From assembly GCA_950022655.1 (NCBI GenBank), contig OX465584.1, positions 6,209,694 through 6,273,693 of the forward strand: a stretch of 64,000 nt of DNA, given 5' to 3'. The notes below the pieces were generated by a model, which worked only from the letters and a program-made list of their open reading frames with translations, had not been told where the DNA came from and searched no databases. Source of the stretch: Alentia gelatinosa. Its lineage: Eukaryota; Annelida; Polychaeta; Phyllodocida; Polynoidae. Below are positions 24,023 through 35,254 of this stretch, in pieces. How positions within the stretch are numbered: the first letter of the stretch is position 1; each line of letters opens with the position of its first letter. A program made the translations under genes and the position numbers.

Positions 24023-24467
24023 TGTAGTAGGGTGGGGATCCAGCAGTGATTTGTCTGTTCCTAGGAAGATGGCGCGGAGAGTCACTCCCCGCTGTGTGGT
24101 GGTTCTGGGCAACACTGCACACAGAGTGGCACGGCAGGGGCTGGGATTATGGTACACTGAGTATATATACTCTGCATTCACAGCGGGTCGACAGGCTGTC
24201 CTCGCATGTCTCTCTATAGGAGCAGACCCTTGGGCCCTCACTTTGGCAGGCGGGTTCTCGGAACCTTCCTGGTGGTTAGGCGAGTCTTTCAGATAAGCCG
24301 CTCCAGTGTTACCTGGTACTTAGTGCCAGGGTACTGTACTTGTGGGACTGATCTTCCGAGATCACTTCTGAAGTAATTGAATAAACATTCCTATCTATTT
24401 AAGCTGTGGAGTTGTGTTGTGTGTGACTAGGTTAGCTCATACTTTCTGAAAACCGAACCAACCTACA
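24023..24467 (+). mobile_element. Possible solo LTR
   Basis: The segment starts TGTAGTAGG and ends CCTACA (inverted TGTAG/CTACA ends). It has a TATA-like GAGTATATATACTC at about 24158, is GC-richer than its surroundings, and holds AATAAA at 24380. No second LTR or target duplication was found, so this is tentative. Confidence 0.35.
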
Positions 24468-24549
24468 TAATAGCACCTAGGGTGGGATATCGCTGGGAAC
24501 TAGCATTCCGCAGGTAGACCTTCCTACATAAGGCTAAGCGGCGACCACC

Positions 24550-25079
24550 ACAATGGTAATGTTACTGCGGCAGTGTTAATTGACTTTAAAAAGGCATTTG
24601 ACAGTGTGCACCACAGCCTCCTATTAGACAAGTTCTAGACACTAGGTTTATCGTCATCAAACTAGGATTGGCATGCGATAGAAAACAGAGAACAGACTTT
24701 GGTAATATTAAATCAGGCTGGGAAGGTGTAAGATATAGTCAAATTAACTGATGAAATATTACTAAATCGGAATATAGGCAATGACACAATAACTATTTTC
24801 GTAGACTTTTAAAAAGCTTTTGACATTGTAAATCATAATATACTTCTGGGAAAGGCAAACCACTTGAATCAGATATCAAAATTTACTATGGATAACAAAT
24901 TACTTAACAAACAAATACTAGGACAAATACTGTAAATTCATCCTAATATAGGGTTGGCTGTGGAGTACCCCAGGGTTCAATATTGGGTCCTCTCATTTTC
25001 ATTGTATGTATCAAGGATATAACTGCTGCACTGAGAGATTCTGGAATCTGCTTATATATGCTGATGATACAGTACTTTA
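24550..25079 (+). pseudogene. LINE reverse-transcriptase fragments, decayed
   Basis: Two motif-A-like pieces occur: AVLIDFKKAFDSVHHSLLLD at about 24568, and a second at about 24800 (VDF-KAFDIVNHNILLG with a stop). A motif-B piece GVPQGSILGPLIF follows at about 24965, then a YADDTVL piece that ends at the 25080 insertion. Stops and shifts are frequent; probably two related copies. Confidence 0.7.
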
Positions 25080-25472
25080 TCCTACCCCTAATATAAAATC
25101 CAATAGGCTTAACATTGACTTTCCGTATGCGCCCGTATGTCGCATATGGATAAAAAATCGCTCCTAGGATCTTACAAAAAATGGACCAATCAGAGATCAG
25201 CAGCTGAAAGTAGTTCCAAGCGTCTTCAGAGCAGCAAGGAGAGCTATATGAAGGACTTCAGAAAGTTTTTATCATGTTTTTTGTTATTATCCTCACATAA
25301 AAATATCGTTCACATGGGGAAGGATAAAATCAAAACCTTATTCGTTGTAATCGGGCTCCCGTATGCGACTCCTGGAGTTTTGGCTCCGGATATCACTTGG
25401 CTCTGCCTCGTGATATCACTACGCCAAACTCCAGTCGTCGCATACGGGAGCCCAGATTAAAACTCATCACGA
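25080..25472 (+). mobile_element. Bipartite unit, TCCTACCCC family (393 bp), inserted in a LINE remnant
   Basis: TA at 25078-25079 and 25473-25474. Tail 25080-25324, TA, then the hairpin pairing GGGCTCCCGTATGCGACTCC with its near-complement. The upstream flank is the YADD motif of a decayed reverse transcriptase. Confidence 0.8.
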
Positions 25473-25728
25473 TATTATACTTCCTGATCGGACCTCCAAA
25501 TACAATCGGCATTACAGTTATTTATGGTATTTTGGCAAATTGGCAGTTTGGTGTAAACAAAACAAACATGACCAATTTTAACATTTCCAACCAGAGCATT
25601 GTCAACGTCATCTTGCCCTGCTCATCAACTTCCAGTCTATCTGTCCGTCAATCGCTTCGAACATCGGAGAGTGAATTTGTTGATCAGGATTCACTTTGCA
25701 AATATGAGCTATTTAAACTGTATTATTA

Positions 25729-26057
25729 TATACCTGTGGTAGTATATCCTACACATACTGCCCGTTCCTACCCATGTCGTATTTATATCCGTACGACACC
25801 TAGGTGACGTACAGGGTATGTATGTGGCGTACGGGGCATGTATGGCGGCGAAATCCAAAAACTCGCCGCCAAAGTTAGGAATTGGATATTTTAAGGTATA
25901 TAATAATACGAAAACAGGGTTACTGGGTCTGTACGTGATAAATACTTGGTAAAATTGACAACAAAACGAACCTCTGCCTCCAGCATCGGTTCGTTTTATC
26001 GAAAAATTTTACCACATATTTATCACGTACAGCCACAGTAACCCTTTTTCCGTATAT
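25729..26057 (+). mobile_element. Bipartite unit, TATACCT family (329 bp)
   Basis: TA at 25727-25728 and 26058-26059. Tail 25729-25900 (TATACCTG..AAGGTATA), TA, then the hairpin ending CCGTATAT. The loop core is CCTCTGCCTCCAGCATCGG. Confidence 0.78.
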
Positions 26058-26339
26058 TATGTAAATGCGCCATTTTATTTACTTCAATATTTGGTCATTA
26101 CACACATTTCCTGATCATAGAGAGTTTATAAAGCATCTTCAAAGTCACAAAGCAGTGGCATCCACCATTTTCAAATTTTCTGCCTAGACAAGTGCTTCCT
26201 ACTCCTCAGCCTATCGGAATGCATTATATCTTCAAAGCACACCGTAGGGGGGTCAAGGCATGCAATATATGGGTTCAAAGCGTGTAATATGTAAGTTGGT
26301 ACATATGTATACGGCATACTACACAGTATGTATAGACTT

Positions 26340-26640
26340 AGCACACCCCAGGGGGCAATTGTGGCCCCCTTGCTCTTCCTGGCCTACATCAATAACATGA
26401 CTAGTTCTATTGACCATGCATCTGATCAACTATAAATGAGGATGATACAGTCTTAAATAATGCACTCAATGGTGCAATTTGTACAAGCCAACCATAAGGT
26501 TAAACTTTTTGTACTAGACCGCCTCTACTCAGTGATATAGAAACCTATTTATTGCTAAATGACAACGTCATTGATCGTGTAGATGATTACAACTGCAATA
26601 AACTGACAAAATAATCATGGTACAATCATTTGGGAGAGAA
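26340..26640 (+). pseudogene. LINE reverse-transcriptase fragment
   Basis: GTPQGAIVAPLLFLAYINNM at 26345 is RT motif B, followed by a broken YADD region. Sequence to about 27080 is probably the same decayed element but has no readable motif. Confidence 0.6.
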
Positions 26641-27171
26641 ATTGATCAGAAATTCGGGGAAATTCTGGGTGGAATCACTCCATTTGGTGACCTTAACTTT
26701 GATGAAGATCAAGGTGGTGCTAGCTACTGATGACTCCAGTTCTCAATTTGAAACACTCTTAAATCTTATGACCTATGACATAGACTTCTAAGAAAAGAAA
26801 GGAGTGGCCAAAGTCTTAGCTTTCATTTGATACAATAAAACTGCTGCTAAACCTCCATGGAAGGAAAGGCCACTTTATCAGGGCCTGGCCCCCTGACTAA
26901 AAGTGAAAATCATTAATTTGCCAGTTTACACATCTATTTGACACATTGATTCTTCTCACTAATTGGCAACAAGGATGCTTTGTGCTGATCCTAAAAAGAC
27001 GGTGATGCAAAAAGATTGAAAATTTCATCCCATTCCGCACCTCAGCCTGCAAAGTAATGTTCTAGAAAAGTGCTTCAAATTGTTATTTATGATCTCTTAG
27101 AATACACCAATGTTTTGTCTATATGTATTCAAATCACAAATCATTTCATATATCTATGGTTATAATGTAAT

Positions 27172-27395
27172 GGACATAACAATGCTAAATAATAAAGGAG
27201 AAACTAAAGTTGTTGGTAGGATATGTGCATATATCAAAGTCGAGATATTAAACACAAGTTGTGACATTATCTCTGCAATATAAGCAGCGAGGACCTGGAA
27301 TGTATGTGGTTAAGGCTAATGCCAAAGGATAAAAAAAGATTAACAGCAGGAGTTGTCTACAGACCACCCGAAAAGTCTTCAAGTCTTTGGGAGGG
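27172..27395 (+). pseudogene. LINE endonuclease-domain fragment upstream of SPH2
   Basis: About 220 bp nearly identical to 12002-12220, starting GGACATAACAATGCTAAAT and including the AGGAGTTGTCTACAGACCAC block. It is interrupted by stops. Confidence 0.75.
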
Positions 27396-27779
27396 TTTTC
27401 TATTTATCTGGATTGTGTTTAAATAATTATTAGCCATGATCAAATTATTTATAGCTATACCTTATATGGTAATTAGACCTAGAAATCCATGGTATTAGCC
27501 ATATAAGATGAATGGCAAATGTCAAAAATGGTGCCCTTCAAAAGCAGGCTATTCAAAGTCAAATTTTATTTACTTATCAATTATCGAATAGCTTTACGAA
27601 AATATACCATTATTCCTCAAGGCAAGTTAAGATTAGACTGAGAAGTTCCATATGTTTATATCTGTTAATCTTTTGCAATAAAGATTAGTCTTTATCAAGA
27701 ATGGCAGGTTCTCCGTCACCACAGAATATAAGGATGGTGATGTTCTATGACTCACATGCTCAACAAGTGGTGCACCATC
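27396..27779 (+). promoter_or_regulatory. Duplicated 5' flank of SPH2
   Basis: Counterpart of 12221-12598, with only scattered differences, including the TATA-like TTTATATCTG near 27655. Confidence 0.4.
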
Positions 27780-30700
27780 ATGAAGCTTTTCATTGTGTTG
27801 GCTATTGCCGGGATAACAACTGCTGCCGATCCTTTCATCAGAGGGGGCGAAGAGGCACCAGATGGAGCATGGCCATCTCAGGTTAATTTATTCTGAATCT
27901 TTATACCTCTGCAAAAATACCAATTTATTAATTTTCTTCAAAAGATCGAGTTTGCATTGATGAGTAATAATTGTTTTTCCAATTGTTTTTCAAACAAATT
28001 CTATCATTGTATATCTTAAAATGTGTTAAAACATTCAGAATATACTTTAATTGTCTGTAGATCACTACTCACTCGATAAGACAGTGCCGCTAATGATATT
28101 GTGATACATGCTGGATCTGTTACTATGGTGATTGCTTTGCTCATTCTCCAAACATATCCTCTGTTATACACTCCTGCATTACACTCTTACTGAATAGTAG
28201 AGACTACGATCAGTCGTGTTACAAACTGCATTATGGCCAAATATCGATAACAACAAGTCCAGGCACACTCCCGTAATGCAGAATGACAGACTGGGATGCC
28301 ACCAAGTAAGACAGGCGGAACTACAATACATTTTTGATGTCCCTGGATATCAGAGTGTACACTTGTTGATATACACCCTCCAGAGGTTACTAGTCATCCT
28401 ATTATCGCCAAGGGTAAATACAAGTTCCGCTCACGACTGGCTGGCCTCACCACGACAACATGAACCATAGTTTTCCCATTTATATTTGAAGAACCTGAAT
28501 ATAATTTCGGATTCATATGTAGCAACAGCTGAAATTTCCATTTCTGACATCGGATTTCCCATTTGAAGATTTATAAAAACCGATAAACTGCAGTAATTTT
28601 GGGTTACGGTTCAAGGTCCATCACCATACAACGTCGGTAACCAGCGCACACCGGGACTTGTAAACAGACTGTATTCTGGGATACCTCAATAGGGTCTATT
28701 AGGTGTGACGACCAACCATGTTGTCGGTCTTAGTGTTGTATGTGATAATCTCGAAGCCAGGTTTCAATTTTCTTTTATCCTTTTGGGTATATTTCTTCAA
28801 TATCAATTTGTTTAGCTATGAGTATATCTCACCAAGTATTTTTGCCTTTATAGCCTAAATGGAACAAAGCTACCTGGATCGAGGCGCACCCCGAGTGATA
28901 CCGTGTGTGATTTACCCCGACCAACCCCTATATAGTAGTTCTAAGGGGTCGGTTTCCAAACTATAACCACACCTCCTCACACACACCCTCTCCACAGCAC
29001 GTTACATCCCAACCATTATTCTTCCTTCTTCTTCAATCCATCCACCATTAAACACATATCTATCAAAACACAATTTTTACCCTCCCTACAACGTTGGGTA
29101 TCAAGTGAGTAGTGTAAAACCCTTTCGTTCACTCTCCCTCGTGGGTATCAGCGTTAGAAAATTGTTTTTCGAGTGAGTAGTGGTCTACAGGTAATTAAGG
29201 TAAACCAACATTTTACATTCAATGTCACCTACCCTCACCTTCATAATCATCAATCACCACCATCTCACAATTTTTTATATATTTTACCAACAATTCTATT
29301 CAAACATACATATATGTATACTATTTATCAATTACCCTTGATAAGTACTCCTTACCTTGACACCTGTGTCTCTTCCTTTACCTCTGGTTGAGGGGAGAAT
29401 TAGTAATAAGGGAGTCCATTTATACCTAATTTTTGAATTTGTAATGTTTTGATTTCATTCACAGGGTTCACTACAAATACAGGGTTCCCACTATTGTGGG
29501 ATTTCACTCATCTCCTCTTGGTGGGGAGTGACGGCAGGAAACTGTGTGGGTAACTCGCCAGTGTAAGATACTTGATATATTCATGAGAAAAAGCAGCTAT
29601 TCCTATATACCCATTTCAGAAACCTCTGGGGGTGCTGTAATCATGAGTTATGTAGCGAAGCTGACGTTTTCGTCGCAGGCTGATGTTTTTGTCCCGGCCT
29701 GACCATGTAATTAATATAAAGAGCGCCGGGACAAAAACATAACTGTTGCAGTTACTCGATAAGGGCGGCCATTTTTCTGGGGCTATCGCAGGTAAAGAAA
29801 TAATCATTTTTTCTATATTTGAAGGTATATAGGAATAGGGAAACCAAGCACCGGTAATAGAAAGTCAAAGTTACTCAGTAAGGCATGGAAAAATTACTAC
29901 CCGCAGCCAAGGCCTTGGGCAGTAATTTTTCCAAGCATTACCTCGTAACTTTGACCTTCTCTCACCGGAACATAGTTTTCCTCTAATACATATATTTTAT
30001 ATATCCTGAAATACTACATGTCTTTCCGTAATTATGGGTCACAGAGCAGTGAATCTATGATTTGGTTGTCTGATGTTGAAGACAGACACCTTATTTTTCT
30101 GTCATGGATCTCATGACCCGCATTCAGGTGCCTTATCAGGTGTCCAATTAGATACAATATAAACAATCACATACATACACTCATACCCCAAATGTATGGA
30201 ATATTGCAATTTTGACATACTTTTCCTTTGAAATTTCTATGATCCATTTCAGTTTCTTGACTTCCATATCATGAGATATACCACCCCACCTTTTTGCTTT
30301 GACTTTGGCGGAAGAATGTACCTAAACTTTGGTTGACTAAAACACCATCTTTGATCACCATATCTCCTAAATTGACCAATGAATCATTTTTCAGTTTTTA
30401 CATGACCCATCGCTTTGGCTCAAACGATCGCTTACAAGGTGGGCAGGTTGTTGGAACAGAATACACTATTGTGGTGAGTGTTTATTTCAAGTCAGAGCCA
30501 CTCCCTCCTAGGGTACTTTAGCAGTCGCTGGTTAAATCTACCCAACCTCGGATGACCATATATCTATCTAATGTTTTCCCCCACAACCAGAACAGTTCTT
30601 CTGGTGAAGAATGGACGCCTGGTCCTCCTCCTGGTCTGACATTTTTGAAATTGTTCATCCAGTTTCACAAAGAAAAACGGAGGAAAACTTTCAGCATAAA

Positions 30701-33700
30701 GGCTATACGTCTGACCTGAGGGCCCAAGATGCATGGAGTTGTCCCCCTGTATTAACTACCATATAAGGAATAGAATAGTCCCAGTAGCCAATGACTGCAT
30801 TCAGACCAAACCACAACCTTCACCCTGACCTCCTTACATGATATTTATAGCGCCTTGGGACGGTTCTACAGTCGAGAGTTGACCTAAAATCTAATGGGCC
30901 ACAACCACCCTCCAAGGCTGCGGAGTGGACGAGCTGGGTTGCTTGGGGTGCTGGTCGCGACCCCAGCGGGCGCTTCTGGGTGGCACCTCCTAACATCAAT
31001 ACTATTAACTATAACATAGTTCATACCTATATCCTTCCCCGTTAGTGTGTTAACCAACCAGTCGGCTCGTTTTTCAGATGAAAACCGGTTTATCTGGTAA
31101 CCCTTAATCACACAATCATTTCAGACCAAATGTAACCCTGTCTGTGGAATACTTGCCATGACTTTTAAATTTTTTTTTATTGGAAATAGCTCACTTACAG
31201 TTTTGTCGTGGTCTTCCACCATCCCTTTTTTCATACCATTACTTAAGCTAGCTGTTTTAGCTTACAAATAATTTCAAGTTTTGTTGGACTCAGTATGATA
31301 AAGTATACTAACATAAATAATGATGTTGCAAATATTACAAGAAATGATTTAGCATATTTCTATAAGATCACTCAGTTACAGTGATCTTTCATCTAAATTT
31401 TCACCTTGCACTGGTTATGAACAGGCTTCACTGGTATCATAGTGATGTAGATGTAGATCCCTGTAATAATCATACAGTCAATAAAACCATTTCCTTATAG
31501 CATGAGAACCGCACCTTCTATGAGAATGACATTGCTGTGGTGAAGTTCAGTGAGGAAGTACATGTGAACAGCAGTTTCATCAGTCCTATTGCTATGGCTG
31601 CAGTGGGCAGTAATCACACAGATGCACCTGACTGTTGGATTGCTGGCTGGGGATACCGAGGTAAGCGGTTGCACCCCTCTCATAAGATCTCACACTCTCT
31701 AAGTAGTATTCTGTACAAGGTTCTCACTATGCTCTATGGGAGAAGAATTCTTAACGAACCAGGCTTGGAGCCTTGAGAATCCACTGGCCTGCCTCCCGTG
31801 CTAAACACGTATATTAATGCAACCCAAAGATCCCTATAATCTCAATGATGCCACCTAGCGGGAATACTATGTACTTGGCGCCCTAGTGGCTTTATTTGCA
31901 CTGGAATACAGAATGCCACTGAGGGTGTGAGATCTTATGAGAGGGGTGGCTACTTATGGGTGTAAGTGAAAATTTGGCGAAGGGGGCAAAGGAGAACTGT
32001 GTTAAATGAATGATATTCTGACACCGCCATGCCAGAAGAGTTGTTCTGTAGAGAGTTTGAAAACAAGTTATTAAACACCTGTGCACATTGCTCTTATAGT
32101 TACTGACCTCTATGCCTTATATGTACAGCCCAAATCTGCATGCCCAAATTATAATTTGAATTATAGGTAATTAATCATCAAAAATATTTGAAGATGTATG
32201 ATAAAGGGAAAACCAGCCAAGCACTTAATCTTATAATTTTTACTCACTCCTGGATTCATAAATATTCCCCTCCCACATAACCGTGAACGATGTCTGGGAA
32301 AGCATTTGCTGATTAGTAACAATTGACAGCTTAAACCCCAAGTCAGTTTTCCCACTTTACTGACCTCTACTCCCTAGATCATGAAAATCATATCTGGCCT
32401 GTTGTGCCATACACTGATATGCAGACAAGCTCTGCATGCCAAAAAAATAGACTTTGAAGGGTAATTTCAGGTAAAACATTTCAAGGTGTATGATAAAGGG
32501 ATAACAGACCAGGCATTTGATCTGTGAATAGTTACTCACTCATGGACTGAAAAATATGCCCCTCTTGACTAATGGCATCAAGGTATTTGCTGATCCATGA
32601 GCTGATAATAAATAACAGATTAGATGCCCAGTCAGTTTTCCCACAGGACTGCCAACATACTGAATAGTAAGTTCCCTAATGACCATCCTCAGAACCTTCC
32701 TTCCATTTTCCTTCTCTTTTTTCTTGAGTTTGATTTGATTTGTATGTATACTTCAGATCTTCCTTCAATATGATTATGTGTATGACCAAGGAGCAAATGA
32801 ATATCTGTTTGCCCTTCTATCTTTGAAATGTAGGACAGGTTTGTAGCCTCTAGCTATAGTAAGAAAGGGGAAAATCAAATTATCTTGGTATTGAGGCAGG
32901 TTTATTTTTAGATGAATATAGACAAAACTGAGATTTGATGACTACTGGGTTAGCATGCAATGGTGAAATTACAGAACTATTTAGAATACGATGGTATCAC
33001 AGGTCTTCATCTTGAAATGGCATTATGTTTGTTTTGCAGCATCTGGATCAGACATTCCAGCGAGACTCAGACAGGCCAATGTCTCCATTTCCGAAAGTGG
33101 TGAATGTAGCAGTCTCCAGGATGGAGTAGTCTGTATTGTAGGAGATCAGAGAATATGCATTGTAAGTAAGGCCTGGCGTCCACCTACTATCATAGAAATT
33201 TAGACCTCCCAATATGGCACCGATACAAAAAGCAAATATCGGAGACATATTGGGAATGTCTAAAATCGTAGACATATGTCTAGACATGTCAATGCACCAC
33301 GCATTGTATGGGGTTTTTATCAGTGTCTAATCGCAGAAAAGTGGTCAACTGCCCCGATATTACGTGACCTTCCGACGCGATTTTGATTTTTTATCGGGAG
33401 GTGCATCGTAGACCACATCGGAGCCATCTCGTAGTAGGTGGACGTCGGGCCTAATGCACCTTTATACCTAGAATTGTTTTTATTTTAGTTAACTGAACAT
33501 CAAATGATTGTGGTTTGCATTATTCTAAAAGTCAACCATACACAGATGCTAGAGAAAAATTTTTAAAGCTTCAAAATATTTTTTTTTTCACTCTCTTATT
33601 CACTAAATTAGATGAATCATTTATATATTGAAAATAACCTTCATGATTTCTAAAAGAGGGAGTGCCTGGCTGAATTACAAATAATAGTACCAAAGCCATA

Positions 33701-33902
33701 CCATTGCACTTGTTTTTATAGATTTTCATTTATGTGCTTTTGCTTACAGTATGATGAAGGTGCCCCTTTGATTTGCAAGAATGGAGATGATCGTGAACTT
33801 GTTGGAGTTGCATCTTGGGGATTTTGCAATCAAGAAAGGACATCATTATTCAGCAGTATTGCCGTTTACCGAGACTGGATTGAGGAAAAGACAGGCATCT
33901 AA
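27780..33902 (+). CDS. Secreted serine-protease homologue 2 (SPH2), inactive trypsin fold, 6 exons, 237 aa
   Basis: Exons 27780-27881, 29465-29562, 30395-30473, 31501-31660, 33040-33161 and 33750-33902 have exactly the same lengths and phases as SPH1 and join to 714 nt. The signal peptide is nearly identical to that of SPH1. The mature N-terminus reads IRGG instead of IVGG, which would hinder the usual Ile16 insertion. His57 is Asn60 (TAGNC), Asp103 is kept (ENDIA), and Ser195 is Glu190 (YDEGAP). The S1-pocket position 189 is Arg184 (Ala184 in SPH1). All eight structural cysteines remain. The reading frame, the splice sites and an AATAAA at 34243 are intact, which argues for a maintained pseudoprotease rather than a dead gene. 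It is the downstream member of a tandem pair; function is unknown. Confidence 0.9.
29606..29986 (+). mobile_element. Bipartite unit, TATACCC family (381 bp), SPH2 intron 2
   Basis: TA at 29604-29605 and 29987-29988. Tail 29606-29829, TA, then the hairpin pairing GGAAAAATTACT with AGTAATTTTTCC around GCAGCCAAGGCCTTGGGC. A decayed relative lies near 56690-57030. Confidence 0.75.
30760..30913 (-). mobile_element. 184-bp dispersed element, truncated copy
   Basis: Same truncated form as at 17545, in the equivalent intron 3 of SPH2. Part of the flank (GGAGTTGTCCCCCTG..TTAACT) also matches at 17518-17540. This copy may therefore predate the SPH duplication. Confidence 0.65.
31671..31950. mobile_element. 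CACCCCTCTC MITE, complete copy in SPH2 intron 4
   Basis: The left end CACCCCTCTCATAAGATCTC is mirrored by GAGATCTTATGAGAGGGGTG on the right. It starts about 10 bp after the splice donor of SPH2 intron 4. Comparison with SPH1 intron 4 suggests a short GC duplication. Partial copies lie at 6728-6770 plus 7453-7660, 20384-20595 and 57266-57462. Confidence 0.8.
33170..33451. mobile_element. PIF/Harbinger-like MITE (282 bp, TSD TAA)
   Basis: TAA at 33167-33169 and 33452-33454 flank inverted ends GGCCTGGCGTCCACCTACTA and TAGTAGGTGGACGTCGGGCC. It starts 8 bp after the donor of SPH2 intron 5. The matching intron of SPH1 reads straight through (GTAAGCAATGAATC at 21536 against GTAAGTAA-TGCACC here), giving an empty site. 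Confidence 0.88.
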
Positions 33903-34670
33903 AATTCAATATCCAGATAAATAAGATAACTGTTAAGAAAATGAGATTATGTGCTGTTTATAGGATATTTCTATATATTCATTAGAGAACTGGTGATAAT
34001 TCTGCTAACTATTTTAAATTAAATAGATAATGACTGGATCCCTTCTTATAGACCTCCCTGATACTAAAACTGTGATTTCATGATGAACCTGTTCTCTCTC
34101 CAGCTACCACACCATAAAGGTCTTTAACCCACCCACCCACACCAAAGGTTAAAGACATTCTCCTCAAGAAATGTATACCTTCTAGTTCTGTTTTCAATCT
34201 TCAAATATTTAGGCCTTACAATTCTCACATGTCATGAAGTAAAATAAATATGACTATTTTCTCTCCAATTCATTGTTTTCTTTGAATCATTCATTCTACT
34301 TTAATCATACCTTTTATAACAAATACCGGATTAGGATAGGAACCAGTTTGCCCAAATATGTTTGTGTAATACCACGGCTATGTTGTTTGGATTTAAAACA
34401 CTTAGTAGTGATAAACATATTAAACTGTATGCCCCAGGATGCTTTTTACTGTTGAATGATATAAAAGTGTTACATATTTAACTCTTTGTGACCTAGTGGT
34501 GTTTTCTAGCACTAAATCTACTAACCTAAGCTCAAGTCATATCAGACGAACTGTGCTGTTGTTTGTCTCGTAGTGATGGGGCTACCTTGTATATTTGGAG
34601 ATAAACCTTACCACTCACCATGAACTGCATATTCTTAAATCTATTCACCACCTTCACATAAGCGTGTCGC

Positions 34671-35254
34671 TGTGTTTAATATAATAATGGGTAACGTCAT
34701 CTGAATATGGTCATGTGAAGAAGCCCTGCGATAGCCGACTACCAGCAGACCCTTAGCACTCCAAAACGAGGGGAGTTCTGTGGAAGTGAAACCTATGCAG
34801 TATAGCAACAGCCGATGCAGTATACCAACATTAAATAATAAGACTGAAGTAGAGATGATCAATGTTTATTAACAACTAGTAAGGTGCTCAAGGTTCACTC
34901 AAGGTTGAGATTAGGTTGGCGGTAACATGTTTTATAATTTCATTGTGTTAACCAAGTAATAACAAGTTGTTCCTAACTGTAACAACTTGCGCAGCGTGCC
35001 TTCTTAGTGTAATATACCTTTTTCCTCCAATGATCTCTCATCATTTAAATAGTTGTGAATTCATTGATCTTGATCTTGATTTGTTCTTTGTTTCGGATGG
35101 AGCTAGCTAAAAATCTCTATCAGTAAAACGAAGAGGTGAGGGGATAAACAACACCCTTGGCAGGTGCCTCTCATTGGTCTGAACCAGGTAGGCAGCGAAA
35201 CTGTCAGCTGCACTTATCCGTCTACGATAGATAATCTGCTCCTTGTTAATCCTT
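34671..35254. other. Intergenic, nothing recognised
   Basis: Sequence between the end of the SPH2 duplication and the transporter stop codon. It may contain the transporter 3' UTR; no motif was identified. Confidence 0.5.

Larger units (their letters stand above)
27171..34670 (+). repeat. Segmental duplication, copy 2 (SPH2)
   Basis: Counterpart of 12001-23160. The 3' flank shares AAAGGTTAAAGACATTCTCC and GGGGCTACCTTGTATATTTG with copy 1. Confidence 0.8.

Noticed and set aside
23970..24296. 108-aa plus-strand frame
   Set aside because: It overlaps the possible LTR, shows no domain and no exon borders.
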